DNA of 64,000 bases from Siphonodentalium dalli (GCA_032622095.1 CP136065.1:245645474-245709473), one strand, 5' to 3'; shown: positions 12,147-23,830, numbered from the stretch's first letter. Notes: generated from the letters alone by a model not told the origin. Numbers and translations: made by a program.

Positions 12147-12531
12147 GGCGACACCAATTTTTAAGTCTGGTTTACGAACACCTCCTACAACTTTTTTTCC
12201 ATTTCATGAAAAAAAATAAAACTTTATACTCCCACAAATTTGTACACGCTGCACGCGTACTGATTTTCATGTGCTGTCGCATCCGGTTCTGCTTATGATA
12301 ATTTACAGATCCATATTTTATTGTATTTCATGACAAGAAATGTCTTGTTTGGTTCAGAATTTCATTCAAAAACATTTTTTCACAATTTTTGTAAAATTTA
12401 TGTAAAATTCCACGATTTACTTCATATAAATTGGGGGGACAATTTTTAATTTTTTTTTCTTTTTTTCCCTCCTGCATCTACTTTTTTTCTCCCCAAATGT
12501 TCGTAAACCAGACTTAAAAATTGGTGTCGCC
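12147..12531. mobile_element. G element (G1), Harbinger-like target
   Basis: 385 bp; TTA at both sides, termini GGCGACACCAATTTTTAAGT extending through CTGGTTTACGAACA and its complement. The interior is T-rich with no frame. The 3-bp TTA duplication suggests PIF/Harbinger. Second copy at 30234-30685. Confidence 0.85.
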
Positions 12532-12645
12532 TTATATTGTAATATTAATTTCTTTATACAGATTCAACTACATGTGGTATATAGTCCACAAATTCTAAAA
12601 AAAATATTCTAAAATCTATGTGAGCTTTGTTAGTATAAATGCACA

Positions 12646-12840
12646 AATCCACAAAACACACTTGTGTGAGCCGACCATTTGTTTATATACAGCACGTAAA
12701 TAGTGAGCGATAAGCAATAAACAATAAGCAAAACACTAACACCGTGGCGATTGTTTAGGAGAATGATTCATGGTGACCCATTCAACACCGAAATCTTGAG
12801 AGGTGAAGATTAATGATAGCTATACTGGTAATTTACCTGT
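12646..12840 (+). repeat. J repeat, copy 1
   Basis: Starts CCACAAAACACACTTGTG and contains GTTTATATACAGCACGTAAA and ACACCGAAATCTTGAG. About 80% like 25076-25255 in the same orientation. Nature unknown. Confidence 0.7.
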
Positions 12841-13172
12841 GTTTTGAATTATATGAGCGTTCTAAAGTTTAAGTAAGTGTTGCATCGGTTGTACCACAAT
12901 TTTTGTGGTACAATTCAGAATATCCGGAATTGTATGACATTACGACGTTAATATATCCATGGGATCAGGACGAGCATATTATATAGGCTCAGGCAAGGTC
13001 AAATTATCAATTCAGATATTCTATATTTAACAGATAAACTGCAAAACGTATTGTTCTTACAATTCACACAAAAAATAAAATAACAAAATACGATGTTGAA
13101 ACTTTTCACCACAATGGGTTGATGCAGATCAATTTGTGCACACATAAATTCACAGGGAATGTGAGCTGAGGT

Positions 13173-13196
13173 GGGGGGGGGGGGGGGGGGGGGGGG
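13173..13196 (+). repeat. Poly-G tract
   Basis: 24 consecutive G after GAGGT. The length is likely unstable and prone to assembly error. Confidence 0.9.
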
Positions 13197-13376
13197 TGAT
13201 AGGAGCAACAATATATTATGCAGTGACTGTATATAGTCTAGGTTCCTTCACCAACCACCTAGTGATATTACGTCGCCCAAGAACAATAAAATGTTCTAGT
13301 TATTATATATAAAGCGAAGAACTTGAAACATGTAGGGCAATATTAATGGAATCTAGTATTCAATACAGCTGGTCTA

Positions 13377-13589
13377 TAGTAATGCCCTAAATAATAGACT
13401 CCTTAACCACAGCAGAATTATGGGTAATTTTTCAGGATTTAGTTGGAAATATGGCTTGTTACCATTCACCGGAAAGCTCTCACTGACAGCTTTCCGGTGA
13501 ATGATAATAAGTCATATTTCCATCTAAATCCTGAAAAATTACCCATAATTCTGATGTGGTTAAGGCGTCAATTATTTAGGGCATTACTG
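13377..13589. mobile_element. A element
   Basis: Complete hairpin between TA flanks; first base mutated (TAGTAATGCC). The second arm is more diverged near the apex (GATAATAAGTC). Confidence 0.85.
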
Positions 13590-13605
13590 TAATCTTATGG
13601 GAATG

Positions 13606-13754
13606 TTAACCCTTTCATGATGGGCACTATGCTGGTTCAGCATTAAAGACTCTGTGCCAGTGCATTCTCTTATGTAAGAGACTCCCACAGGAAGCCTCGC
13701 ATATATAAGAGAATGCATTGGCACAGGGTTTTCGCAAAGTCATGGCAGGGTTAA
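13606..13754. mobile_element. E element
   Basis: TTAA at both ends, termini CCCTTTCATGATGGGC and GTCATGGCAGGG; a single copy of the shared core hairpin with loop CTCCCACAGGAAG. Confidence 0.85.
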
Positions 13755-13888
13755 CAAAGGTGAGCTAATTAACCTGTATGAGCCTTCGCAATAGATTATA
13801 TTACATATTAAATAACATTCTGATACTTAGTGGTACACGGTACCTACACGCTGTTGTTAAAAGTATGATACTTAGATATTTTAGTGAA

Positions 13889-14028
13889 TTAACCCTTTCA
13901 TGATGGGAGCTGGTGCAGCATTAATGATCATGTACCAGTGCATTATCTTATGTATGCAAGTCTCCCATTGGGAGCCTCGCATATATCAGTTAATGCACTG
14001 GCTTACGTTATCAAGGTAAATATTGTCA
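13889..14028. repeat. E element, right end lost
   Basis: TTAACCCTTTCATGATGGGA start, worn core hairpin, then CTTACGTTATCAAGGTAAAT as in longer E copies. The right terminus is missing where K1 begins. Confidence 0.75.
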
Positions 14029-14039
14029 GGCCAAAATAT

Positions 14040-14428
14040 AGAGGGTAATCAATTGGTTCCGATAATTACGTAAAAATAATTCACGAGAGGCGAGAGACAT
14101 CGGTAAGAAATGAGTGTGTTAGCACACGAGTTTCTTACCTAAACGTTTCTCACCTCGAGTGAATTATTTAACCTAATTCTCGGAACTAATTGATAACTCT
14201 ATTTATTACACTTCTGCATCAATTTGGTTCGCCATATATGATTAAAACACACAGAATTAATGCATGAAAGTCCCGATGCGGAGAAAGATTAACCACCGAA
14301 ATTTCAGTCAAGATCAGTAAGCGACGTAACGTCAATGATGTAACGAGAAATGACATAATTCACTAGTGACATTACCATTTTTAATTAATGGTGTTTTCAA
14401 TGGAAATCGCGCATTGGAGTGTAATAAA
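14040..14428. repeat. K element, copy 1
   Basis: A ~170-bp palindrome (AATTACGTAAAAATAATTCA ... with GTAAGAAATGAGTGTG at the apex) is joined to a ~215-bp segment bounded by TATTACACTTCTGC and GGAGTGTAATA. The second copy at 57995-58442 is in the opposite orientation. Confidence 0.75.
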
Positions 14429-14504
14429 TTCTCTTTTATATGCTTGCCGCCCTATGGGAGAATTGCATATATAAGAGAATGCATTGGCACAGGGTTTTCA
14501 TGTG
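14429..14504. repeat. Shared core hairpin, isolated
   Basis: One worn copy of the core shared by C/D/E elements (ATTCTCTTTTATATGC ... GCATATATAAGAGAATGCAT) directly next to K1, with no CCCTTT terminus. Confidence 0.7.
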
Positions 14505-14676
14505 CAAATTTGATCAGTTTGCAAAAGCGAAACTTTATTAGTTGAATTCCTGTGCGTAATGTCCCTCTAAAAGCAAAATCACAAAGCGGGGAAAACTGGA
14601 TTTAAAAAGCATAAATATAAAAAAAATCTCAAAAGATGGTTTAAAAAAGCATGGATGATTGAAGCACATAATTTCA

Positions 14677-14737
14677 GACCCTTACACGAGATCGGAGACC
14701 CTTACACAAGATCGGAGACCCTTACACGAGATCGGAG
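14677..14737 (+). repeat. 22-bp tandem repeat, 3 copies
   Basis: GACCCTTACACGAGATCGGA repeated three times with one substitution. Confidence 0.9.
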
Positions 14738-14852
14738 TAATTACTTCTGTACCTCTCAAAGGATGCTTAGAATATCAGAAATCAAATTGATGTTAAATCA
14801 TGCAAAAACTTTTTGTTTTTATTCGACAAATTGTCGACAATAACAAATTGTT

Positions 14853-15023
14853 TTAACCCTTTCAGTGCCAAGTCCGATTTTTGTATCAACCCATATTTCC
14901 TTGATCATTTTTCAAATTTATTGATTATAATAATGTGATACATTATTATAATCAAAAAATTTGAAAAATGATCAAGGAAATATGGGTTGTTACAAAAAAC
15001 GGACTTGGCACTGAAAGGGTTAA
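14853..15023. mobile_element. C element, short-core subtype
   Basis: TTAA both ends; both arms present, but the apex (TTGATGGAAAGAGCTC) is deleted, leaving ATGTGATACATTATTATAAT at the turn. Confidence 0.88.
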
Positions 15024-15324
15024 TTAGACCAAAGCAAAATAAATGTCTGGTCCGGGTTACAAGTCGTAAAACATTAGTGTCGGTAAATATAAATCCTTGA
15101 AAAAATAATGATCAAGAGTTAATTTTTTTTATTTTGACATACATGGGTTTTTTGTTTTCTGCAAGGTTTAGATGGACTTAATTCTCATATTCTTTGTATC
15201 AATTGAAATAATGACCCCGCTCATTCGTTTTTAGTTCTCCAATAATGGAGGAAAGAACTAAATATATATAAACCTTAGTGGAAAGCCACGCTTGCGGGGG
15301 ACACTCTGTGCAGTGCACTAACGT

Positions 15325-15578
15325 CAAGCCTTGAAATAGGGTGTCTGTCATTTGCAGAATGAGGTTCCCAGAGGGTGAATTTAGTGATGCCACCCCGCAT
15401 AGCAGGCTAGCATCACCAAATTCACCCTCTGGGAACCTCATTTTGCTGAGGTGTAAGCAGAATGAGGTCCCCAGAGGGTGAATTTGGTGATGCTAGCCCG
15501 CTATGCGGGGTAGCATCACTAAATTCACCCTCTGGGGACCTCATTCTGCAAATGACAGACACCCTATTTCAAGGCTTG
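15325..15578. mobile_element. B element (B2), double hairpin
   Basis: Perfect 8-bp duplication ACTAACGT at 15317-15324 and 15579-15586. Termini CAAGCCTTGAAATAGGGTG and complement. Two core hairpins lie in tandem, separated by TGCTGAGGTGTAAGCAG. Confidence 0.93.
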
Positions 15579-15586
15579 ACTAACGT

Positions 15587-16138
15587 TTCTTATATAATGA
15601 ACATTTGGGCAATTTTCTACAAGATCATATTTTGGTTCTGATTGTATTTTGGATGATAATTGCATGAGACTGACCATTAGTTTTGTACAGCACATTAAAA
15701 GATATTTAGCAAAACATTAACCCGTTAAATTCCTTGCTACTACTCTCATAGCAGGGTTGTTTTATATGCCTGGCATATTATCACAATAAACACAATAATT
15801 TGACAGAAAACAACCCATTCTGCGACATTTAATTTTATTTATACTTGTAATTGCTTTATAATAAATTTCAGAAAAATTTCTTGCAAACCGTGGAAAAAAG
15901 ACTTTACAATAGGGCTGATAGAAGTCTATAAGAGGGTATATAGGGAAACCCGAACCACAAACAAAATGTCTTTGTGGATTTAGAGCATACAGTGTTTTGA
16001 TTCAATTGAAATCTTGTGCCCCGGATTCAATTTGAGGTTCAATTCCATGAAAAAGACAAAGTATAGCCTCACAGCAATAATAGTTAAGACTTTACTTCAA
16101 ACTTTGAAATAACAGGCCATGCATGGTCACTGTCAAGT
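15587..16138. other. Intron segment, nothing recognised
   Basis: About 550 bp of AT-rich sequence. It includes a short stretch (15664-15720, TTTTGTACAGCACATTAAAA) faintly like the J repeat. Confidence 0.4.
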
Positions 16139-16485
16139 TTAACCCTTTCAGTGCCAGGGGCCGATCTCATCGGCCCTAATTTACGGTCTCTAAAATCGGC
16201 CCTAAAAAAAAAACTATCACCAAGTATTCATAGTAATAATTTTGATGCCCATGAAAAACGTAAGATTCCCTGGCACTAAGCCTACAAAATATGTCTGTTA
16301 AAGAATATAAGAAAAAATTATTAAAATTGTAAAAAATAATAACAAATGATGAAAAATTGTTAGGCCAATGCATTCTCTTATATATATGCGAGGCGACCTA
16401 TGGTCGACTCGCATATATAAGAGAATGAATTGGCACAGGGTATATGGGTTGATACAAAAATCGGACCTGTCACTGTCAAGTTTAA
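16139..16485. mobile_element. C element, long-core subtype, right end replaced
   Basis: Left TTAA and CCCTTTCAGTGCCAGG intact. The last 13 bases of the right end read GTCACTGTCAAGT, identical to the 13 bases in front of the left TTAA, instead of GGCACTGAAAGGG. A ~60-bp AT-rich extra segment follows the first GGCCCTAA block. Confidence 0.82.
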
Positions 16486-16682
16486 ATCTCCCGAAAATCA
16501 GATTTTCATTTCCCCCGTACTATACGACTCATGTAAAGGTCTGTGTATTGTCAAAATCTTGTAAGAAAACACATTTTTTTCTCAAAAAATATATAAACCT
16601 GTTCCTCGATAGCTTCTCTCTTCCTTCGCTGTCCGGTCTGTAAATGGTGGTCATCATTATTAAATAAATTATTATAATATCT

Positions 16683-17045
16683 CAGGGACCAGCCTAGGGG
16701 GCGACGTGGGCGAAATAGTCGCCCTGTGTGGCCGCAAGTCTCCCTGAACTGACGTCAGGGAGAAGTGGATGTCTCCCTAAAAAAACAAAAAACCAAAAAA
16801 TCCCTGAAAAATTGGTGACTGGATGATCTACTGCTCAGCTTAACACTTCCAGTTTATCCTCACCCATGTAGAAAATCTATTGTGGACAATAATAACAGCT
16901 AAAACAATCAGTTCTAATGAATATTTACTAGTGACAAATAGTCGCACTAACGCTCCACTTCTCCCTGGTAAGCCCTCACTTCTCCTTATTTTTCCAAGAG
17001 GGAGAAGTCACTTCTCCCTATATTTTGACCCTAGGCTGGTCCCTG
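16683..17045. mobile_element. N element, hAT-like
   Basis: 363 bp, termini CAGGGACCAGCCTAGG and complement, flanked by TAATATCT / TAATATCC (8 bp, one mismatch). Internal inverted GTCTCCCTGA/AGGGAGAAGT motifs; no long frame. A terminus of the same family is at 61635. Confidence 0.85.
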
Positions 17046-17239
17046 TAATATCCATCATTAACAACAGAAAGACCATCTCCAATGATTATTATAACCAGGT
17101 TTAGCAACATGCACTTGTAACTTGTGTTACTATGGTATTCTAAGGGGATGCACTTGGTGGGAATCACATGATTTTACAGTGCCAAACCAAAATGTTAATA
17201 TATATTGGCCCGATGTGTAGCAAAATATTAAAGGTAAAC

Positions 17240-17402
17240 AATCTGATTTGATGGTCCAACAACAACAACATTTCTTCAAAAGGTGCTTTAGTTATCAGAT
17301 TCATTTAATTACCAAAAAATAATGCTAACCACTGTCAACTATAGTATAAATTGCCCAAAAAGTGTTATACATCAACATTTTGTTCAATGCAATTTGGTAT
17401 CA
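17240..17402 (+). repeat. F/Q-related fragment
   Basis: CATTTCTTCAAAAGGTGCTT through TGTTCAATGCAATTTGG follows part of the Q arm at 32400-32585 with many substitutions and indels. Confidence 0.6.
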
Positions 17403-17412
17403 AGTATACTGT

Positions 17413-17527
17413 CAGGCCTTAGCAGAATGAGGTTCCCAGAGGGTGAATTTGGTGATGTTAGCCCACTGTGTGGGATAGCATCACTAAATTCACCCTCTGC
17501 AAATGACAGGCTCACTATTTCAATGCT
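17413..17527. repeat. B element, worn
   Basis: Core hairpin around GATGTTAGCCCACTGTGTGG; the right half of the core lost GGGACCTCATT. Termini degenerate (GCCTTAGCAG, CAATGCTTTG). Confidence 0.7.
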
Positions 17528-17747
17528 TTGGAATGAACATGTACGTGTAGGCACAATGGTCACATGACTTCCATTGCCAATGGCAATACACATTACAAGT
17601 TACATGGACATGTGGCTGTACCTCGCTAATATCAACATATCTGTGTTATGTAAATGTTGGATATCATGAATTTTAAATCAGCTGTATATAATAATGAGAT
17701 AGAATACATGAGATGAAACTTATATGTGAATTTTTATCATCACTAAA

Positions 17748-17886
17748 CCTTACGATCATGTTATGTTGTCAGCTCAACCTTACGATCAGGTTATGTTGTC
17801 AGCTCAACCTTACAATCATGTTATGATGTCAGCTCAATCTTACGATCATGTTATGTTGTCAGCTCAACCTTACTAATCATGTTATG
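17748..17886 (+). repeat. 31-bp minisatellite, ~4.5 copies
   Basis: Unit CCTTACGATCATGTTATGTT followed by GTCAGCTCAA, with scattered substitutions. Confidence 0.9.
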
Positions 17887-17922
17887 TGACCATAACCTTA
17901 ATTACTATCATGTTACCACAAG

Positions 17923-17942
17923 AGAGAGAGAGAGAGAGAGAG
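17923..17942 (+). repeat. AG microsatellite
   Basis: About ten AG dinucleotides ending in GGGAGTG. Confidence 0.9.
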
Positions 17943-18189
17943 GGAGTGTCTGTTTATTATGTCATTGATAAAAATTCAGATTAACATCTATAAAATTCCA
18001 AAAGAAAAACCATTTCTTGAAAGAAAATGGGCTTTCTACATGCTAATATCTCAATAAAAAACGTGTTCCATAACAAGTATCCCACTGGGATGTTGCCTGG
18101 GATGATGTCCGTTGCTCAAAATAGTTGACATAAATAAAAGTCTGATATCTGACGTGTTTGCATGGACAAAGACTCAATCAAAAATCATG

Positions 18190-18655
18190 TTAACCCTTTA
18201 CCCAACAAAACGGCCAAAAACGCCCGAATAAAGCTTCAACAGCCTAAAATATCTTCGGTCTGTCTCAATAACACCATACAAATATGGATATCATTGGAAC
18301 CGGTTCATTGACCACATTGTGATGGTTACAGTTATGCCCTGTGCCAATGCATTCTCTTATATATGCGAGTCGACCATAGGTCGCCTCGCATATATAAGAG
18401 AATGCATTGGCCTAAAAATATTCGTTTTTTTAACACTTTTTACCATTTTTTCTTACATTCTTTAACAATTTTATAATTTTTTCTTACATTTTAAAACAAT
18501 TTTTATAATATTTTTCTACATTCTTTGACAATTTTATCATTTTGAATATGTGTTAAGCCAATGCATTCTCTTATATATGCGAGGCAACCTATGGTCGACT
18601 CGCATATATAAGAGAATGCATTGGCACAGGGTTGTTCTGTTGGGTAAAGGGTTAA
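18190..18655. mobile_element. D element (D2), expanded centre
   Basis: TTAA both ends, two core hairpins. The T-rich centre (TTTCTTACATTCTTTAACAA type) is present three times instead of once, making the element ~65 bp longer than D1. Confidence 0.88.
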
Positions 18656-18732
18656 CACATTGAGTGCCGGATCCCATTCAATTACATGCAAAAAGTACGA
18701 GATAACTCGTAGTTGGCACTCAATGTGTTTAT
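18652..18732. repeat. Small palindrome next to D2
   Basis: ACACATTGAGTGCCGG and TTGGCACTCAATGTGT are inverted 45 bp apart and share the TTAA of D2. GAGTGCC resembles the C terminus. Confidence 0.6.
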
Positions 18733-19084
18733 AAACTTATACCATCCGGAAATGAAAAACTTGTCCAACAAGGGGTATTCAACCACATTTTCAAACTAGA
18801 ATTAATTGAGTCTTACCTTGAAAAAGTTGAATGTAAAAACTTATATTGTCATGATTGTTATCCAGGCGTCATGTCATGAGGTAGTCATAACATATCACTA
18901 CTAGTAACAAATCATAGAAAACTGATATCTGTTTAGATCTGTTTAGATATTTAGATACTTGTTCTGTCTCATCATCATTTTCATTTTACATTTTCATTTT
19001 ATATCCAATGATATGGCAGTAGCATTATTATGTTATTGATAAAAGTTGCAATGCCATTTAAGCATAAATTTAATTTGAATTTAT

Positions 19085-19280
19085 GACCACTGACCAGGGG
19101 AGCTCAGAGCCAGAAAGGATGTTTTTTTCCAGGGAGATGGTAGGAAGACGACCAGAAGGTCATGCCACCTCCCAGTAATGTATTATCGCTATTTTTTGTT
19201 GTTACTTTTTCTTTACCATTGTTATGTTGATATTTACGTTACAAATAAATACTTGAACTTGAACTTGAACTTGACCTGTG
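19085..19280 (+). repeat. Possible non-LTR retrotransposon 3' end
   Basis: GACCACTGACCAGGGGAGCT ... AATAAATACTTGAACTTGAA, ending in four CTTGAA-type hexamers. A polyadenylation-like AATAAA followed by a short tandem tail is usual for LINE or SINE 3' ends. No reverse transcriptase frame is nearby. Family unassigned. Confidence 0.4.
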
Positions 19281-19675
19281 TGTGTTTTTTTGTGAGTAAT
19301 CCATATACTAAGTGTTGAGTTGATCTAAGAATGAATACTCTAAAGTTAAACAAAATGTTGACGTATGGACAGACAGACGGACAGGAGACTGATTACATTA
19401 TATGAGTGTTTTTCAACAGGGGTATAACAATTGGCCTAAGATTAAGTTATACAGAAATCACAATAACATGGGAATTCTATAGAAATTATCTGTGAATCAG
19501 TGACTTTTTAAAAGAGGCTAAGTACGATGATGATATATAGGACTTTATGTGTACAATCAACAATAATATTGATATATGCATCATATATTCAATATGTGCT
19601 GATTCAGATATGGGACCAAAAAGAGGTAAAGTGAAATATCAAATAGTCGGTAATCTCAGATCGTTGTCTAGCTCA

Positions 19676-19738
19676 AGATAGGCGGAGTAGGAGGAGCTAG
19701 AGGCGGAGTAGGAGGAGCCAGAGGCAGAGTGGGAGGAT
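19676..19738 (+). repeat. 27-bp tandem repeat
   Basis: AGGCGGAGTAGGAGGAGCTAG repeated 2.3 times. Confidence 0.85.
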
Positions 19739-19799
19739 GATATAATTAACCACAGATAATATCAACATATATTTATTTAGGTATATATTGCACCGGAAA

Positions 19800-20239
19800 C
19801 AAGCCTGAGTTTAGTGTGCCCATCATTTGCAGAATGAGGTCCCCAGAGGGTGAATTTAGTGACGCTATCACGCATAGCTGGCTGGCATCACTAAATTCAA
19901 CCTCTGGGGACCTCATTCTGCTTAGGCCTCATCTTTATTAAAAAATCTATAGAAACTTCTTCCATAGATACTATTTCGTTATTAGCTTAGTTCTCTATAT
20001 ACCCACATTGGCAGACGACACATTGCATAATCAAGGTTCCCAATGGGTGCACTTAACAATATTCACCATTTTGGAACTTCAATCTGAGTCTATGTCTCCC
20101 ATAGCAGATTAAGCCATGTAGAATGAGGTCCCCAGAGGGTGAATTTGGTGATGCTAGCCCACTATGTGGGATAGCATCACTAAATTCACCCTCTCATGAC
20201 CTCATTCTACAAATGACAGGCACACTAAACTCAGACTTG
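19800..20239. mobile_element. B element, long form with two hairpins
   Basis: Termini CAAGCCTGAGTTTAGTGTG and complement. One core hairpin near each end; the ~190-bp interior holds AACTTCTTCCATAGATACTA and CCCAATGGGTG. Flanks ACCGGAAA / ACTAGAAA may be a worn 8-bp duplication. Confidence 0.85.
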
Positions 20240-20424
20240 ACTAGAAAGATGGAGTGAAAGATGGGCTTTAGTTCCGGTAACAACTTGCCTAATAATCATT
20301 TATGAGGGACAAGCTTAGATGAAGAGACGGGTGTATACAGGAGCTCAGAGAGGCAATATGGGACTTTGGAAGGATGCTACACAATCACCAATAATTCTGA
20401 TCATTATACAATTTTATTAGATAA

Positions 20425-20905
20425 TCCTACACTTATTCCATTCAATAAACCCATCCTATAAATTGTGATATTAAATGTTCTTTTAATAACAGGAAATAGT
20501 GCCAGGTGACTTTTGATCGACCTCCGGTTTGTCGTCTGTTTACATTCCGTACGTTACGTCTCAAAATAATATGGCTTCCAATATTTTTCCAACAAACTAT
20601 AATGAATGAAGAATTTGAAAAGTCATTAAAAATACACCATTAAATATGCCAAAGAGTCTTTATTCACCTGGGACTATTTCATTACAAGGGCAAACAAGAC
20701 ATATTTACGTGAAACGTCACTGTGTGCCTCATAGAAGCCGATGTTAGTTTCACATCCCATTTGTTGATTTAAGTGTGTTTTGTGGTGGTTTTTGGATCAT
20801 ATAATAAATAAACTCTACAACTCGTCCCCAGTTTATATTGGAATTTACAAAACCTCGTCCAGTAAATTAGGTCAGGACCTCGCCAAAGACCAGTAAGATG
20901 GTGAG
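20425..20905 (+). repeat. M repeat, copy 1
   Basis: CTACACTTATTCCATTCAAT through CTCGTCCCCAGTTTATATTG and half of an L palindrome. About 85% like 51366-51830 in the same orientation. The unit has GTGAAACGTCAC and AGAAGCCGATGTTAGTTT. No frame or terminal repeats; class unknown. Confidence 0.75.
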
Positions 20906-21019
20906 TGAAAACTCATGTATCAGCTCAGGTCAGGCATCAGCTTAGAGGCTATAGAGGGGCAAAGTGGGATAATATAAAATGAACAGAAACAAAAACCAAT
21001 ATCCAACCAATAATTCCAT

Positions 21020-21906
21020 CATTGCATCATAATACCAATAGCCACATGCCGATGCTGAATAAAGGCTCCCAAAAGAAGACTCTTTCAGCTAGTTGTAAAA
21101 CAAGAGATGGACTGTCGTCCGGTACATACCCCCTAGTGGCATACCGCCTAGCACGAATAACTATAGCACAAAAAAACAAAACAAAACAGTTGAATGTGCC
21201 ATTAAATGTCCTCATAGTGGTGAACATCCATACAAAATTTCATTGAGATCCGAGCATTACTGTTCAAGTTATGACCTGAACAGACATCGGATGGACCAAA
21301 CAGCCAACATGTCCAGATAAACAAACTTTGAATAACTCTAGAATGGAAAAGCCAAACAGAACAATGGAACCCTCTATTGAATGTCCTCACAGTGGTGAAC
21401 ATCCATACCAAATTTCATTGAGATCCCAGCACAACTGTTGAAGTTACAACATGATCAGACACCAGACGGACCAAAAAGCCAACATTTCCAGATAAACAAA
21501 GATGTATAACTCTAGAATGGAAAATCTGAACAAAACGATGGAACCCTCTTTTTAATGTCCTCATAGTAGTGAACATCCATACCAAATTTCATTGAGATCC
21601 CAGCACAACTGTTGAAGTTACGACATGAACAGACACCAGATGTACCAAAAATTCAACATTTCCAGATAAACAAAGATGAATAACTCTAGAATGGAAAATC
21701 CGAACAAAACGATGGAACACTCTATTTAATGTCCTCATAGTAGTGAACATCCATACCTAATTTCATTGAGATTCGATCACTATTGTTCAAGTTATGACAT
21801 GAACAGACATCGGACGGACGTACGGACGGTACGACGCACGGACGGACGCACAGACGGACAGGTGCAAAACAGTATACCCCCCTTTTTTTTTTAAAAGGGG
21901 GTATAA
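21020..21906 (+). mobile_element. Pearl/Helentron-like element (1)
   Basis: Four direct ~165-bp core repeats, each with GTGAACATCCATACCAAATT, then a GACGGACG microsatellite (~21812-21860) and a terminal hairpin TATACCCCCC/GGGGGTATA (21873-21905) before ATAAT. This order is that of bivalve pearl elements, which are considered Helentron-associated. Non-autonomous; minus-strand frames over it come from the repeats. Confidence 0.75.
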
Positions 21907-22300
21907 TAATACACCTATAGAAGTTAATAATACAGCTATATGGTAATATTGCAGCTATAAATGTTAATATTACAGATATATATGTTAATGATACAGCAAT
22001 AGATGTTAATAATACAGCTATAGATGTCAATGCAGCTATATATGTTAACCCTTTCAGTGCCAAGTCCGATTTTTGTATCAACCCATATTTCCTTGATCAT
22101 TTTTCAAATTTATTGATTATAATAATGTGATACATTGATGGAAAGAGCTCTAAGAGCTTTCCATCAATGTATCACATTATTATAATGAATAAATTTGAAA
22201 AATGATCAAGGAAATATGGGTTGATACAAAAATCGGACTTGGCACTGAAAAAGTTAATAATACAGTTATAGATATTAATAATACCACTATATCCATTATT
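21906..22300 (+). repeat. Minisatellite interrupted by a C element
   Basis: Degenerate ~21-bp units TTAATAATACAGCTATAGATG, seven or eight copies left of the C element (22045-22257) and two or three to its right. Insertion at the unit's own TTAA. Confidence 0.85.
22045..22257. mobile_element. C element, short-core subtype
   Basis: Complete: TTAA both ends, apex GGAAAGAGCTCTAAGAGCTTTCC-like palindrome, arms ~98 bp nearly identical. The right terminus has one change (GAAAAAG). Confidence 0.92.
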
Positions 22301-22589
22301 AAATGTCAATAACATGGATAGAAAGAGAGGAGGAAGAAACAATGAATTAAATAAATTACTGCAGTCTTTTCAGCCTGAAAGTAGAGTATTTAATCTGATA
22401 TTTTATTATAATCAGTGAAAAAAAAACCAAAAAAACAGTCATTCCAATCAAAACTCAAACTAAGAATTCCTTAAATTTATTTCAAAGATCTTCAATCAGC
22501 AGAGATATTTCATACTTATAAGACCAAACCAAAAACATTAACACTTCAATTTTTTAGTCTTATCAAAGTTTAAGCATAATATGCACAAC

Positions 22590-22856
22590 CAAGCCTGAGT
22601 TTAGTGTGCCTGACATTTGAATAATGAGGTTCCCAGAGGTTGAATTTAGTGATGCTATCCTGCATAGTGGGCTAGCATCATCAAGTTCACCCTCTGGGGA
22701 CATCATTCTGCTTAGGTCCCATCTTCTCTGGAATGTTTCTTTATTATCAAATTTCTATAGAAACTTCTTCACATAGATTATATTTCTTTTTTAGTTTAGT
22801 TTAGTTTCTCTAGATCCCCAAATTGGCAGATGACACATTGCATACTCAAGGATAAA
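22590..22856. repeat. B element, long form, right end lost
   Basis: CAAGCCTGAGTTTAGTGTGC start, one core hairpin, then the interior up to GACACATTGCATACTCAAGG. Confidence 0.8.
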
Positions 22857-23259
22857 AAAAAGGCTATAACTGGTTAAAATAAATGGACGAGAGCTTTAGT
22901 ATGTGGATATCCCAAGCTCTCCTATGTTCTTGCTAACATCATACCAAAGCACCAAAAAATACGATAATTAACACCTAAGTAGGCTGAGTTACAATGTAAT
23001 ATGTTCATGTGGGATGGACAGGCAGACGGATGGACAGATGGAGCCCATGACTATATGCCCCAAATCTCTTCAGGAGGATGGGAGCATAATAACTCTGGAT
23101 GATGGGCTCGCAACATTCATAGTATAGAAATTATCTGAAAGATTCTTCACTTGGTACCAGCTCTATAAGAAGAGATTTATAACAAAAAAAGAAAGAAATT
23201 TGGTGCCATTTCTAAGAAAAGAAGTTCTATAAAATATATTTCATTTGGTGCCAGTTCTA
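22857..23259. other. Intron segment, nothing recognised
   Basis: About 400 bp. It includes GGACAGGCAGACGGATGGAC (23015-23042), a short pearl-type microsatellite without core repeats. Confidence 0.4.
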
Positions 23260-23524
23260 TTAATCTTTCCATGACTGGAGCTTCTTGAATTTTATGCGAA
23301 AACACTGTGCCACTGCATCCTCTTATATATGTGAGTCTCCCATAGGGAGCCTCGCATATATAAGAGAATGCATTGGCCTAACAATATTTTACCTTGACCT
23401 TGTAAGCCAGTGCATTCTCTTATATATGGGAGGCTCCCTATGGGAGACTCGCATATATAAGAGAATACACTGGCACAGGATCTTTATTGCAGCACCAGCA
23501 CAGATCCCGTCATGAAAAGGTTAA
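23260..23524. mobile_element. E element, long form
   Basis: TTAA both ends. Two core hairpins with CTCCCATAGGGAGCCTC loops flank AACAATATTTTACCTTGACC. Termini TCTTTCCATGACTGGAGC and CCGTCATGAAAAGG. Confidence 0.87.
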
Positions 23525-23617
23525 ATTAAATGTGTTAAATAAGGTGCATGCATGCATTCTCTATAATACAAATATTCTATGAAACTAGATCTAAAACTAG
23601 AAGTGCCATCAGTGCTA

Positions 23618-23830
23618 CAGTAAGGCGCTAAATAATCGACTCCTTAACCACATCAGAATTGTGGGAAATTTTTCAGGATTTAGTCGGAAATACGTTTTGT
23701 TGCCATTCATCAGAAAGCTCTCAATGAGAGCTTTCCGATGAATGGCAACAAGCCATATTTCCAACTAAATCCTGAAAAATTAACCATAATTCTGCTGTAT
23801 TTAAGGAGTCGTTTAGTTAGGGCCTTAATG
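23618..23830. mobile_element. A element between flank repeats
   Basis: Hairpin with worn ends (CAGTAAGGCGC, GGCCTTAATG), TA on both sides. AGTGCCATCAGTGCTA occurs directly on its left and again 15 bp to its right. Confidence 0.82.

Noticed and set aside
13173-13196. Functional G-quadruplex
   Set aside because: A pure 24-G run in the middle of a 17-kb intron is more simply a slippage tract or sequencing artefact.
19085-19280. 3' end of a separate host gene (AATAAA present)
   Set aside because: No coding sequence precedes it on the plus strand; the CTTGAA hexamer tail fits a retroelement end better.
21722-22081. 119-codon minus-strand frame
   Set aside because: Runs through a microsatellite, a terminal hairpin and a minisatellite of a pearl-like element.
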